A stretch of DNA of 45,040 bases from NCBI GenBank assembly GCA_001579985.1, contig LRSR01007624.1, positions 1-45,040 of the forward strand, given 5' to 3'. This DNA is from Hypsibius dujardini (Eukaryota; Tardigrada; Eutardigrada; Parachela; Hypsibiidae). Positions 1 to 13,600 of the stretch are shown in pieces. Every line of letters starts with the position of its first letter. The stretch's first letter is position 1. The notes beneath the pieces were generated by a model that did no database searches, was not told the origin of the DNA, and was given only the letters and a program-made list of their open reading frames with translations. The position numbers and the translations under genes were made by a program.

Positions 1-1589
1 TGTCAATATTGACAGAGAGAGTCCGGCCACTCGACAATTAGTCGCTCGCTCGCCGTGGCAGTTCGGCCGGTGACGACCCTTGGTCTAGTTTAGAATAAAC
101 TTCATCATACTTGCGCAACTTTACGCTGTCAGCGGTATCTGCTGCTTTGTTTTAGGGAATTAAGGCACCAGCAAGGGACACTTGAAACAGCAATTTGCTT
201 CCGCTTTGAAACAGCGCGTTTGACGCAGGAGTGAGTTGAAGTTAGCAGTCCGATCACCACACCACACAGAATGACGACAGAAATTACGAAACGCGCGAGA
301 ATTCAGTTGTACTTTTGCTTGCATTTTTTTGCCTGGCACCAACCACTCCATCCATGTTGCGCGATTCGGTTCGGTTGGCGATTCGGTTCGGACATCTTTG
401 TCGGTCCTGCGAATCGTTATGCGAGCAGTGTAATTTCGTAGGGTCAGCCTTGATTTCCGCTTTGTGGGGAAGATTTACTCCTGCTGCTTCGGCCAGTGCA
501 CTGCGCAGTACTGATACAGTAACGCTCACAGGGGATGATCTTTAGGTTTAGGATTTTCCTTATAAGGAAGGAACCTATCCACGGTATCTAATCCAACATT
601 ACGATAACTAAAAATTTTTAAAGGAAAAATCGACGTTAATATTTCTGACATTTTTATAATGGCTTTTGTGTTGGCAATTGGCTTGAACATGTGGCACGTG
701 TATTGTAGGAGAAGGTACTGGGCAGAGTACGCAGGGGTAGTCTGTGGGACGTCCTGTTCTCCCTTCGAGAACCCGGAAGTCCTCTTGACCTTACGATACA
801 CGAGAATATACGAGTACTGCTTTACGGGAATATTACTCGCACAACAAATCGAGAGCAGCCAAGATCGCAAGACGATGGAAAGTCGACTAAAATGAGAAGC
901 TCGAAAACGAAGCGAGAAGCCGAGTCTCGAACCGAGCTTCAAGACTCATCCTTATCGTTCGGGCATGACAACAATCTAAACAAGCGCATTCTTCACTTGA
1001 CACTGAAACATCATTTTCACAAGACAAGAACGAGAACTACAGCATGGGAATTACAGTACGGGTACATGTGAGCAATATGTGGCACATGAGAATCGACCTA
1101 GAAATATTGACCGGCAAGTCACAACAACAAATACGAACGTCACATCTGTATAATAATGTCTTCGATAAACACGAAAATCCACCAGACGACAATCTTCACC
1201 AGAATAAAAAGGCGACAAATAAAAACAGCAAGTATAAAAGACTTCGGTCCACACCGGAAGTCGAAACAAAAAAGAAGCGCTAAATAAGCTGTGTGTATGT
1301 GTGTGATAGAGGAGAGGGAAAATTAAATGCCAGACATCACCCACAGCTCGCATCAAAAACTGTAAGGCCGACACAGAAGGGTATTAAAACTGTAAAGTGA
1401 GAATTTAAAACCGATCACTCCGGCGGGACAAAACACAGAAGTTGTTGATTATCAAAGCGGGAGAGAGAGAGAGAGAGAGAAAGGGGAGAAAAATAAGTGT
1501 GGGATGGGTAGCAGGGGGAGTTTGTACCGGATGAGGAAGACTATGAACCGACGCTTCGGTGCAATAATAATTCTGTCAAGTTAATCTCT
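1..1589. other. Region downstream of filamin, probably 3' UTR and intergenic
   Basis: I see no convincing coding exon on either strand. The region has a (GA)n run near 1462-1482 and, at its very start, the perfect 14-bp palindrome TGTCAATATTGACA. The filamin 3' UTR must extend into it from 1589 downward, but no canonical poly(A) signal is visible on the minus strand, so the end of the transcript cannot be placed. Confidence 0.6.
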
Positions 1590-1957
1590 TTAGGCACACG
1601 TTATGTAGAAGGGGCTTCCGGGTACGTGGTCGTCTCCGTATTTTACAAACAACAGGTACTGAAACAAGAAGGAACCATTGTAGCACTGCCGGGCCAAACA
1701 CCTCGAACTTCGAAGTCAAGAGTTGCATGTTACATACCTCGCCGCGTTCCTTGAGCATATAGCTGACCGTGTATGCATCGTGACCCATATGCTTGACATG
1801 GACCTCCTCAGCTGGTTTGCCGTTGTTTCCGAAGACTCCCACCATGAGCACATTGTGTCCTGTTAAGAAAAAGTTTCCAGCCAACATGCCAAGGTGACAA
1901 CTCAACTGGGTCTGTCTGTCTGCCTGTCTATCTATCTGATCTGTCTGTCTGTTTGCC

Positions 1958-2002
<45 letters not shown>

Positions 2003-2312
2003 GCCTATATGCTTGGTTGGCTTCATGTGTGGCGTCTTCAAAATTACTATTTCATCATCTCACCTGCACCATCGGCTTTTACAGTGAAGGTGTTCTGCTT
2101 ATTCTGGTACGCCTTTTCGGCTCCATTTCCCTTAACAGCCACCTTGCTGGCGTCCGAATGATGCAGCACCTGCAGGGCGCTCGTGAGGTTGTGAAGTTTG
2201 GTGCTGGACTCAGACTTTGTCACGGTCTCCACAACCACGGAATTGGACTGTTTGAACTGGCTATCCACTTTGCCGCTGATCTTCTCCACGACACTTCCGG
2301 CACGGCCCTTAC
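1590..2312 (-). other. Filamin exons 31-33: hinge 2 and C-terminal dimerisation repeat
   Basis: Exon 31 (2312-2064) encodes a charged Ser/Thr/Val-rich hinge 2 of about 50 residues, then the first strand of the last repeat ([15 protein letters not shown]). Exon 32 (1859-1738) carries its middle strands, and exon 33 (1658-1590) the end, [20 protein letters not shown], followed by Cys-Ala and TAA at 1592-1590. This corresponds to vertebrate repeat 24, through which filamin dimerises. The short final exon was placed from its TTTCAG acceptor and because only this frame gives the conserved GSPF ending. Confidence 0.95.
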
Positions 2313-4659
2313 CTAACATAATTTTCGCCCGGTCAGATTTCCCTCAACGCGCATTCGTCAATACAATATTCACCTGAACAGGGTACTCGGTAGGGGCTTC
2401 CACCGATGTGCAGACCGTTGTACTTTACGGCAACAAAGTAGTCGCCGGGTGCCAGGGGAGTGTATCGGATCTTGTAGCCTTCATCAATTTCGGAGCAATC
2501 CATGCTGACCTTGCTGGGCCCGTCAATGGTAGCGGCCAGGGTTCCTGCTCCGGCCTTGAGAGTGTTGACCACGAATTCAGCCTTTTCTCCGGTGATGGCG
2601 GTTTCAATGCCCTTGCCATAGACGAACACCTGGGCCGGATCGGCTTCCTCCTTTCCGACTCGTACTCGGAAGGGTGATCCACGGATGGGAGCATCGTTGA
2701 ACTTGACGTTAACGACGTAGATACCGGCTTCGTATGGCATGAATCGGACGGCATAAACGTCTAAAAATTAAGAATGATGAACAGTCGAACAAATGGACCG
2801 ATACAGCAGACATACAGAAAGAACAGACAGACAGACAGACAGACAGAAAGACAGACAGACAGACAGACAGACATACAGAAAGAACAGACAGACAGACAGA
2901 CAGACAGACAGAAAAACAGACAGATAGACAGACAGTCAGACAAACAGACAGGCAAATACGGTTCTTACTATCGTCCACTTGAGTGATAACGCAGGCGTCC
3001 TCCTTGCCAGCAGGATTGACAATAGTTCCGGAGAGTTTACCCTTGACACCATGAGTGTTGATGGTGAAGGCGGCAGGCTTGCCGGGAGGAAGATTGTCGG
3101 CAAGGGCACCAATTTCAATCTTCTTCGCTTCACCAAGGGATGGTACCACATGCACCCTGAATGGGGACTCGGGGATGTGTTGTTCGTTATACTTGATGCT
3201 GACGCTGTACTCGCCTAAAAAAACAAGAACATGGTTAGAGAGGAAAGCAACTTCTACCAAAGACTATTCACTAAACCCTGAATAGACACGTAACAAAAAG
3301 TCAGAAATCAATAATCAAAAAGAACATTTTTCGAGTAAGATGTCAAGAATTTTTTCAATCGATCACATGACTCATCATATGAGTCTTGACTCTTAACGTG
3401 ACTGATAAAGTCACTCAATTCACAATTCTAAATGGTTTAGATATTTGCATCAATTCACTAGCAATGTCTCAGGCCTCCTGCCTGTCTGTTTCCCTGTCTG
3501 TCTGTCTGTCTGTCTGTCTCTGTCCGCCTATCTAGCTGTCTCTTAGCATGCGTCTCTCTATTTTTGAAACAGGGTATCAAAAACATACCCGCTGCTGTGA
3601 CTTTGTACGTGGCGAAGCACGATCCGTCCTTGTGGTCCTTGAAATTGATAGCTGCCTTGCTGGGCCCCTCCACGGCTATACTGAGGTTTCCAGCACCGGC
3701 CTCGCGCGTCCAAATGTTGAAATCGCACGGCTCAGCCACTTCGCCGCGTTCCAAACCCGGTCCACCGGCCCGCACTCTGTGCGGCCCGCCGTCCTTCAAC
3801 GGACCCACCGTGAACTGGAACGGTGATCCGGGGATATGCACGTTCTTCTGCTTCACACTGACGGTGTGCAGGCCGACTTCGGTGGGGACAAATTTGATCT
3901 TGTAGGTGGAGTCAGCCAAGTCAACCATTTCGGCATCCTCGGTCTTGCCGCTCGGGCTGGTCACTTCAGCACGCATGTCGAACGGATCCGAACCTACATT
4001 AGAAGAAACGTGTTACAAAACATGAAATAAGTCAATGAAAAAAGGGGAAATAAACGGGCAAGGGTTGACTGAATACCAGGTAGCTTGAGGTTCAACTCAG
4101 CGTTATTGCCAGCATGCGTCGTCTGGATGGTTTGAGTGGTGTGAGTGTAGCGCTCCGTTTGACGATGTGCTCCTTCACCAGTCACTTTGACCGTAAATGG
4201 GCTTCCTGTGAAAAGGGAGTCCCCAAAAATGGGAAGTGATCAATAATACAATTCGATCCGGCAGAGCGAGTGACTGCTGTCACCACGCCATCAACAACTT
4301 AGTGGCAACAGCAGCTGCATTATTATTCAGGGCTTGTAAGATATGGTTGCCACAATTCATTATCCACATCTACCACAGCGAGAGGGGATGCTCGGTGCTG
4401 AAAATGTTGCAGCTTCTATCCTCTTCAGCTTACCTGGGATGTTTTGATCAGCAAATCTGACCTAAAAACCAATGAATCGAAATTCAGTAAATTCAACTCC
4501 AACTTGATGCATGACTGTCTGAATGGCTCGGCCCTGCCTATCTCTAAATATGTTTACTTGATTAACTCTTAGGCTTTACGTCTCTCTGCCTGCCTGTCAG
4601 TCGGTAGGTCAGTTGGTCGATCTGTCTGTCTGCTTGCCTGTCGGTCAGTCTGTCAGCAA

Positions 4660-4699
<40 letters not shown>

Positions 4700-7600
4700 G
4701 TCTGTCTGTCTGTCTGTCTGTTCGTCTGTCTGCCTGTCTGCTTGCCTGTCGATCAGTCTGTCTGTCTGTTTGCCTGTCTGTCTGTCAACCAGTCTGTCTG
4801 TTTGCCTGTCTGTCTGACTGCCTGTTTGACTGTCTAATAATCTGTTTGAATAATGTAATATCTGCTTCTCTTCTTCCGTACGTGCTTCATTATAAATAAA
4901 GTCAATACACACGTTGAGAGTGTAGGTCCCAGGCTCCGTGGGCTTGTATCCGACTTTTAGGGTGCCATCGGGATTATCGCCACACTGAATGTCGGCTTTG
5001 CTCGGGCCCTCCACTGAGACACTGAGGCCACCATATCCTGTAAGGGATAACCACCACCATGCGTAATTAGTTCATAATTCCGTCAAGTACGGACGAGATC
5101 AATATTCGGTCCGGAGCCACAGTTCAAGCACGCGGAATGGGATGACTGAACGCTGCCCATCAATCGGCGGATAAATTTTAGCGCTCACCAGCTTGCTTGG
5201 TGTCGACGGTGAATTCATTGAGCACTTGCGTCTTGCCCTCCTTGACGGCATTGCCGATGACCTTAACTTTACTGGCATTTCCGATTTCCTTGTCGCCGAC
5301 CTGGACCTTGAAAGGTGAACCCTGAATCGGTTTTCCGTTGCGGGTAACGATGACTTGATGCTCGCCGATTTCACGAGGAGTGAACGAGATTCCTAAATAA
5401 AAAAAACATTAAACATAATAAAATAAGACCGTTCCGTATTCAAACATCAAGGGTTCTTACCGAGGTGTCCGTTGGGCAACAGCTTCAACATGCAGGGCTC
5501 TTCCAGGCCCGACGGGGTCTTGATGGTGGCGAGGAGAGTGCGCACATCGGTCTCCTTAACCATCAAACTGATCTCGGAGGCGGTGCCGACGCTGATCTGG
5601 TTGCGACGTTTTCCTTCCCCTGTAATTTTCGCAGTAAAAGGCGAACCGTTAATATGCTTGTCGCCGAATTTGATGATTATTTTGTATTCTCCGGGCAGAA
5701 GGGGCAGGTAGTTGACACTGCAAGTGCCGTCCCTATTGTCCTGGCAGGTGATGTCGGCCTTCGAGGGGCCCTCAACCGCCACAGACAGGCCACCTGAAAC
5801 AGAACCACTTGATAAAATGAAGCAGAACATAGGATATCCAAATACAACCAAGAATACCCACATAGAGACAGGCAAAACAGACATCCAGACAAGGAAAGAG
5901 ATAGAAAGATAACAGAAAACATACCACCTAACAGGCAGACAGACAGTCGGGCGGTTGAAAGGCATGCTGGCAGCCCGGCAGGTAGGCAAGCTAGCTCACA
6001 GACGGACAGAAAGACAGGCAAACAGGCAGATAAACAAACAGATAAACAGAAGAACGTACAAACGTACATAGATATAGACATACAGACAGACATACAGACA
6101 GACAGACAGGCACACAAGCAGATAAGCAGGCAGGCAAGCAGGAAAGACTGAAACAAGAAGTGTCCATTTTCTTTCTACCTGAGCCAGCTTCGCGGGTGTT
6201 GATCGTGAAGAGAGCCGGTTCTCCGGCAATACCATGGGTCAAGCCCGGACCGTAGGCAGTGACATTACCACTGTCCACTTGGTCGACGAAGAACTTGAAG
6301 GGGCTGCCTTGCAGGTGGTTACCGGCATACTTTACAGCTAGCTCATGCTGACCAGCTTCAGAAGGTTGAAAACGCACGGTTACTGTACCATCTTTATTGT
6401 TCGTCAACTCGGGTTGAGCCTGCTTTCCGGACGGCATTGTCACAAGGCCTGAGTGACAACAAAACACTTCTGGTTAAAATTAACTTTCCCGTAACTCAAG
6501 CTATGGGTGAGAGTATTACCTGTAAGATCACCACCACCCAAGGGTAACGGAATATTGGTCAACTCAAGCGCACGATACTTTCGTGTGGTTGTCCGTTCGA
6601 CAGTTTTTTGGGTGATGATCTCTTCGGTGGTTGCCTGCAACGACACAAACCAAAGGAGACAAATTAGCCACACTGCTGTCGACATTCCCGTCAATCAAAC
6701 GCGCCTCGTTTCTCTTCATTGGGGGAAACAGGCCTCCCGAAATTAACGCAGTTATGACGTAACCAACAGAATCGCTCTCTGGCACAGAGTCACCGGCAGG
6801 ACACAAAGGCAGGCCTCTATTTTAGAACAGCCCTAAAAAGTGTCTCCATTCATTTGCGCCAGCACCCTCAACTTCACGTGCGCAATATTCGACCGGACAG
6901 CTATCCGAAACGTAAAAGATGTCGAACGAGGGTAGGGAAAAGTACGTTTTTTTGCCTAAACTCTCGAGTAAGAAAGACGTTGACCTGATAAAAATAGGCA
7001 ATTTCACTGTTCATGTCGTTTAATTAAAGCATGTTTTTTGCTTATTGAACCAGCTCAGATCAAGGACTGCTGAGAGCGATGATTGAGAAAGAAAGGTTCT
7101 TGCTGTGCAGTATTTCCGGACCGCTACCCGCGGAGCATTCAGACAAGATCAAATTATTCCATTGAGCCGTTTGAACATTTTAACAGAAATGGAGTAACAG
7201 GTAAAAAAAAGAACCTCACACAATATTCGAAGTGTTTTCAACGATCATGCCTTGACAATAATTGGTGCGATCATACCAAACCGGTCACACTTCCATTCTT
7301 CGATTAGATCGCTCCTATTTTCAATACATCGAAGAAACTGAAGCTGATTTGTGATATTAGTGAATACAAGATGCAAAATGCAAAAACAACCGGCAAACGC
7401 AATTTCCGATCAAGGCATACTCATCTTTTCGTTCACAGATTTGCATTCGTAGGTTAGTGATACCGCTGTGCATTCTGACCCATGACTCACCTCAAAGAGC
7501 GCAGTTAAAATCCCTTCAATAACAAATGTGTGGTAGCAATAAAAACTTACAAAAATGTACGGTAAACAAATAAAAATACCTTTAATTAATTAAATTGGTC

Positions 7601-10600
7601 AACATCGACAGACAAGGAAAACACATACACGCAACTACTGCAGCTCCCTCTAACTACCCACAGCCGCTGACTGCCAATATGGCGATCTCAACACAGGGGA
7701 GCATGAACCCACCCCCGAGCGCACACCAACCCCACGCTGACTGTTTGTATCCTTCTGCTGCTTCTACTTTCGCTGTGTCTGTCTCTGTCTGTTTGTGTCT
7801 GTTTGTGTCTGTGTGTGTCTGTGTGTGTGTCTGTATGACGTAAAGAAGGTTGTAATACTTCTCGGATGTTGCAAAGTTCTTTCCTCTCCTCTTCCTTCTC
7901 TAAACACGGCCTCTGATTGCCCCGAACACCACCACGGCCCCACGAACGGTCGTAGGGCACAGAGAATCCGCGCAGCATAATCAAGACTATGTTGCAGTTT
8001 CGTTGCGCACTCCGACGACCCGGGCAAAAGACTTGTAAACCAGGGCGCGGGTGTAGCAGCTTCGGATTGGCCGACAACTCCGTGTTGCCATATATGTCGA
8101 GGAAAGATGGAACTCCGAGAGAGAGCTGCCGCCTTTCCCATCCTCTTCTTCTTAATCGTTATTCGTGTTTCTTCTCCCTGCCTTCCTGACGGACTATACT
8201 CGCACTGTCATTCGTCACTGTAATTCTCACCCGCAACACAGGCAGGCTTCTTCGGTCGAACCTCGAGGCCTTTCACCCGCATTAACGTGAAGTGACGTGG
8301 CTCGCTTACCATGGAATGCTTTAGGCAGCTGCACACATGCCTGTCTGTCTGTCTGATTGCCTGTCTGATTGCCTGTCTGTCTGTTGATGAGGAGACCGGA
8401 AGACCATCTGCAATTACACATGGAACCCAAAAATAAACACGGGCGGCGGTGTGGTGTGTGTTGGACGGTCCCCTGAACCATTAACGACCCCGGCTAACCA
8501 TCCCCTTGTTTCTCGCTCTCACTCTCTGGGAGGGGTATGGATGTGGTTAACGCGCGATGGGGACAAAAAAACTGTCACTTCTTCCGAGAGCTCCCGCCCA
8601 TCCTTCCTATCTAAACATAATTTCGCATTTCGCTAATCGTGTTTGTAGCGAGCGAGATGCTAATAATATATCGGGAAGAGACGGTGGGAGCGACTTGGCT
8701 ACTTAACGGAACTGTTTTTACATACCGAAACCCGGTGCAAATTACCGATCATCATATGTTAGCCGTGTGGGGGATAATTTTTCCGATTGCTGGCGCGCGT
8801 GCGCGGAGAAAATGTCAAGATTTTTTAGGTGGACGGCAGTTCAAAACAGACGGCCAAAGAAGACCCATACCGGACTGCCTTAAAAAGAGTGGCTCAGACA
8901 GTCAGACAGAGTCAAGCTGTCTGACTGGCAGACACAATGCCAAATAGTAGACACTGTTGTGATAGCAAAACGGATCAAAAACCTAAATTAAAACGTATAT
9001 CAAAACTAAATTAAAACTATTAAAATTAAATTAAAACTTTGAGCAATTATTACCTATATTTATTTCTTAACTATTCTAGTTTTCACTGACTAAATAATTA
9101 AAAAGTTGTGTTTTTCAGTTTTAAGTTATTCGATTCAGACAAGAAACTACAATTTAATAAAATTTAAATTAGTTACCAAATTTCGAATAAAATTAAACTA
9201 AAAGGCGCTGTTACTCGTAGCGTAAACTAAAAACTGTTGGAAATAATTTTGAGTTGATTAAAAATGAAGTTGATTAAAATAAAGTTGAGCTTTAGCCATT
9301 CCTCCTAGCACCACAGACGACCACAGACAGATATTTGTGGCTTACCTTGACCTTGTACGTGCCTCCTGGAACAGGCTGCCCGCCGAACTTGATGTTGATG
9401 GTATAGTCACCGGCCTCCTTCATGGTGTAGAACAGGCTGATCGTCCCGTCGCCGTTGTCCTGAATGTCAACCGCGAAGTCCTGCCCACCGTTCCCGCTGA
9501 TCTTGCAGGTGACATTGCCGACCCCAGCCTGGGTAGTGTTGACGGTGATGCGATACTCCTGGTTGATGACCACCTTCTCGTGCAGCCCCTCGAGGATCTT
9601 CACCTTGGACGCGTCTCCGGTCGGGTAGGTCTTCACACTGAACGGCGCCCCCTTCACCGGTTGGTTTCCATACAGCACGTTGATGTTGTAGTTGCCCAAA
9701 TCCTCCGGAACGTAGCGTACGCGGTAGGTCCCGTCGTTCAGGTCCTCAATCTGCGTCCGCACGGGCTTCCCATCCGGACCCTGGATGTTGACCTTGAGGT
9801 CACCGTAACCGGCCTCGCGGGTGTCCACGATGAATTCCGCGGGAAGGCTGGCGGGAACGCCGGACTTGTTGACGCCCGGTCCGCTGACAATCACCTGCGA
9901 AAAGCCGAAAATTTGGTTAAAATTTTCTTAGACAATTTCGCTTCCAAACGTCATGTTTAACTTTTTGAACCATCGCTTGCTCGGCAGAACTGTAGCAAGT
10001 GGGCCAACGACTAGGTTCTCACCTTTTGCGGTTCACACGTCGGTAGGACGCGGGTCTGGAAGGGACTTCCGGGGATGTCCTTGCCGCCGTGGGTGACGCG
10101 GACTTTGCAGTTAGCACCCTCCGGCGGGGGCTGGTAGGTGACGTTGAAGGTGCCGTCACCGTTGTCGTAGACTTCCGGTTTCTTCGCGGACGGACCGCGG
10201 TCCGAGCTGACGTCCACGGCCACGGGAGCGCGGCCGGATTTGGTGGCGTCGATTTTGAAGTTCGCCGGAATGTTGGCGCGCACTTGGTTGGGCTCAACAC
10301 CGGGTCCGTAGGCGCGGACGCGGCTGGAGTCGACGGGATTGTCGATTTGGACCTTGAAGGGACTGCCGGGGATATGTTTGTCTGAAAGGTGAAAAACAAG
10401 AGATTATTCAACAATACAGCCCAACAAATGGTGAAGAAATGTGGAGGCAGACAGACAGACAGACAGACAGATAGACAAGCAAGCAGGCAGACAAGCAGAC
10501 AGACAAACAGACAGACAGACAGAAAAGCAGATCCACAGGTAGGTAGACGGTCAGTCAGTCAGACAGACAGTAGCAGACATTAAGACATACCAGCGAATTT

Positions 10601-13600
10601 GATAGTGATGTCGTACTCGCCAGCCTCGGTAGCGGTATAATCAACTGTAAAAATTCATTTTAGTACGCAAATATTCAAAACCATCCAACCTTTTAATCTG
10701 GTTCGCCTTACCCAGGCAGGTGCCATCACGATTGTCCTGCGATAAAAAGAGTGAAATCGTTATAAAACCGTTTAATAGTAAGCAGCGTCAGGATCATTTA
10801 CCTTGCAGGTCATCTTAGCCTCAGAAGGTCCTTCGATAGCGAGTGCAAGACCGCCTGTCCCGGCGCCCTTGGTCTCAACGGTGAACTGGTTGGTGACGTG
10901 GGTGTAGCCGCCATTAAGACCGGGGCCGTAAGCCTTGCATTTGGTGTGGTCTGAACCGCGAACGGCCAGCACTTTATAAGGGCTACCAGGGACCGGGATG
11001 CCATCGTAGGTGATTTCCAGGGTGTGTTTGCCTGAAGAAATGAAGGACCACTTTAAAAAACATAAATATTGAACCACAGCATTTCTGTTGCGGTATGTTT
11101 CTGTTGATGACCGCCAATTGACCCTAAATTTTTCACAACTTCAGAATGTTGATTACATGAGAGCCGAAAATAAACGCTTCTAGGGAAAGAACTTGATACA
11201 CTGCGAAAGTTTATATCAACATGTAAAAAGACACATACCCTCTTCGAAGACACTGTAGTCGACAGTGTAAATTCCGTCGTTCTTGTTGGAAACCAGAGCT
11301 TCGGTGCGGATTCCAGTCGGGCTGGTCACGATCACTTTCACTTTGCCTTGGCCATTTCTGGTCACGCTTCGGGCGTCCACAGTGAACTCGGTCATGCTGT
11401 CCAGGAAGGCTCCTTTAAAAAACAGGCTTGCATCATTATACGAAACAAACACACGCGTGAGCATCAGCAAACTATTGAAAGACAAGAGAACGGAAGCAGC
11501 AGGAACAGAGATTGTCATAAGACTCTAACCACAAAGGCAGACAGACGGTAAAAGACAGACGGACAGTCTACAGACAGACTGATAAACAAACCGACAGACA
11601 AATAGACAGACAGACATGTAGATACGAGGCCGAATGGGCAGGCAGGCAAGCAGATAGACAAGATACCACCATCACCGAAAGTACCCTCGATTCCCGGTCC
11701 GTGGACCTTAATTCCCGACAAGTCAACCGCCTTGTCACCACCCTTCGGGACAATCTTAGCTTTGAACGGACTACCCGGTACAGGCTTCGAGTCAAAGTTA
11801 ACGTTCACATCGTATTCTCCCGGTGACGTCGGATGATAAGTCACATCAACCGTCCCATCCTTGTTGTCCACCGTTTCAATTTTCACCTCCGACGGCCCAT
11901 CAATGCCCAAACCGAGCGGCGCCACACCGGCCTTTCGGCTATCAATACGAAACTTAGCTGGCACGCCAACTTCTCCGCCGTGGAGTCCCGGTCCCTCGAC
12001 CTTTACTTTATTCGCATCGGCCGTCGGTGAGACGAAAAACTTCTGCGGCTGATTCGGGATGAGTTGATCGGCCACCTTGACCACCAGCTGGCTTTCACCA
12101 ATCTCAGTCGGAATGAAATCGGCAAAGATTTTTCCGTCCGGACCTTGGGTCAGCTTCACCGGAACCTTCTTCCCCGAGCTGGTGGTGATATCCACGGTGG
12201 TATCCTTCAAATCAAGCGGCGGTGCCACACCCTGTTGGGCGGTATGAAAGGTCAACGGAGCCTTCGGCTGCTGCTGCTGATCGGTCGTCGGTCCAGCCGG
12301 ACCTTGCCCGCTAGGTGAGGTCCCTGGCTTCCCAGCCGTCGCGGCAGTCGCGGTCGGGAGAGCCTGCCCAGGCACCGCGGCTTGCGGTCCTTGTAACGCC
12401 GACATATGAAGTTTCCCATCGGCCAAAGAAGGTTTCCGCGGCGCCAAGCTGAACGGAACGGTCTTTCCGACTCCACTAACCACGGTCGCCGGTGTGGCTT
12501 GGTTGAGCTGACCATGACCGGGCTTCGGCGGAGCCGTTGACGAAGTGCTGATCCCACTCGTCGGCACATTCTGGCCTTGCTGCCCGGGTTTTTGTCCCGT
12601 ATTCTTGATAGAGTCCGGTCCCGGAGCTGCCCGTCCTCCGGCGAATTCTCCGATGACTTGCTTCTTGTCCAGCGGAGCAGAAGTGGTTGGTGTGGCCTGT
12701 CCCACTCCCTGGTTCGGAGCCCTTTCCAAACTGGCGGTGTAATCGCTTGGTGAGGCCCATTTGATGCCGGCAGAGTCAGTGAAGCCCGGCTGCGCTCCGG
12801 CCGGTGTTCCAATTGCCGCGCCAGGTTTCTGAGATGAAGAGGTCGAGATGGGAACGCCTTGTCCGGCGGGCTGTTGACCGACGGGTGCACCACCGGGACC
12901 GGGCTTCTGGGATGACGTAGCTGAAATTGCGGTGGGGACTCCCTGACCGGGAAGTTGACCAGCTCCCGGTTTCTGACTCCCGGTCGAGCAGATGGTGATT
13001 TGCTGGCGGGAATTAACCGGAACGGCTAGTCACATGGAAATAATCGTTGACGCTAATTTCACGATGGAAGTGAAGAGTTAGGCGCCATGCAAGCCGGCAC
13101 TAGCCAATGCAGTGTCCGATGTTTAGATTGTTACTGATGTAGAATTGATTCGTTCAGCGGCATTAGATGATTAGATGGCGACAAGGTTAATTGATGCGAT
13201 TGAAGAACGTTCGTGAATTGGTCGAATGGACCCACGGTTACGGTAAGAACGTAAACGTCGAACTTAGAAGTCGTCGATTATTGGTCACGTGACCAACTTC
13301 CTCAATTAATTACATCTTACATGCAAACAACGCGGCTGTCGGTGAGTGGGTAAGGAGACTGGAGATTACTGGAGAGTTACAGTGAGACACGACACAAAGG
13401 GATGCAGCCAGGAGTTACAGTACACACGAAAACTGGGAAAAATCACAACCGTTCCGAGGCCTTACTTGATTCGAGGCCTTCCACGCGGATGCCGCTGACA
13501 TCGATGTGCGGTGCGACTTGCACCTTGATGGGTGATTGCGGGATTTCCTTGCCGGCGAAGGTGACCGTCACTTTGTAACTGCCAGGGCTTGGTGCAGTGT

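Larger units (their letters stand above)
2374..6634 (-). other. Filamin exons 21-30: hinge 1 and rod-2 repeats 14-21
   Basis: Exon 21 (6634-6520) starts with a Thr/Arg-rich non-Ig stretch, [20 protein letters not shown], in the place of vertebrate hinge 1. Eight repeats follow. Repeats 14, 16 and 18 lack the usual first-strand YGPGL motif, like the even members of the paired vertebrate repeats 16-17, 18-19 and 20-21. Repeats 15, 17 and 19 retain CD-strand motifs of the ligand-binding repeats ([45 protein letters not shown]). By analogy with vertebrate repeats 17, 19 and 21 these would bind integrin, glycoprotein Ib or migfilin tails; that is inference. Exon 26 (4461-4434) is a 28-bp microexon encoding VRFADQNIP. 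Confidence 0.94.

Noticed and set aside
1894-6156. Many VCLSVCLS and RQTDRQTD open frames
   Set aside because: Translations of TCTG/CAGA microsatellites inside filamin introns. The same applies near 10.4, 16.8, 18.8 and 39.7 kb.
6634-6694. Signal-peptide-like [17 protein letters not shown] just upstream of filamin exon 21
   Set aside because: It overlaps the pyrimidine-rich tract before a good GTTGCAG acceptor. Hydrophobic codons are expected from such a tract, and a secreted filamin start is implausible.
9337-9960. 207-codon plus-strand ORF opposite filamin exon 20
   Set aside because: Antisense to a well-conserved filamin exon; no recognisable domain.
12252-12893. 213-codon alternative-frame ORF in filamin exon 14
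   Set aside because: Frame-shifted reading of the Pro/Gly-rich linker. The other frame joins exons 13 and 15 in phase.
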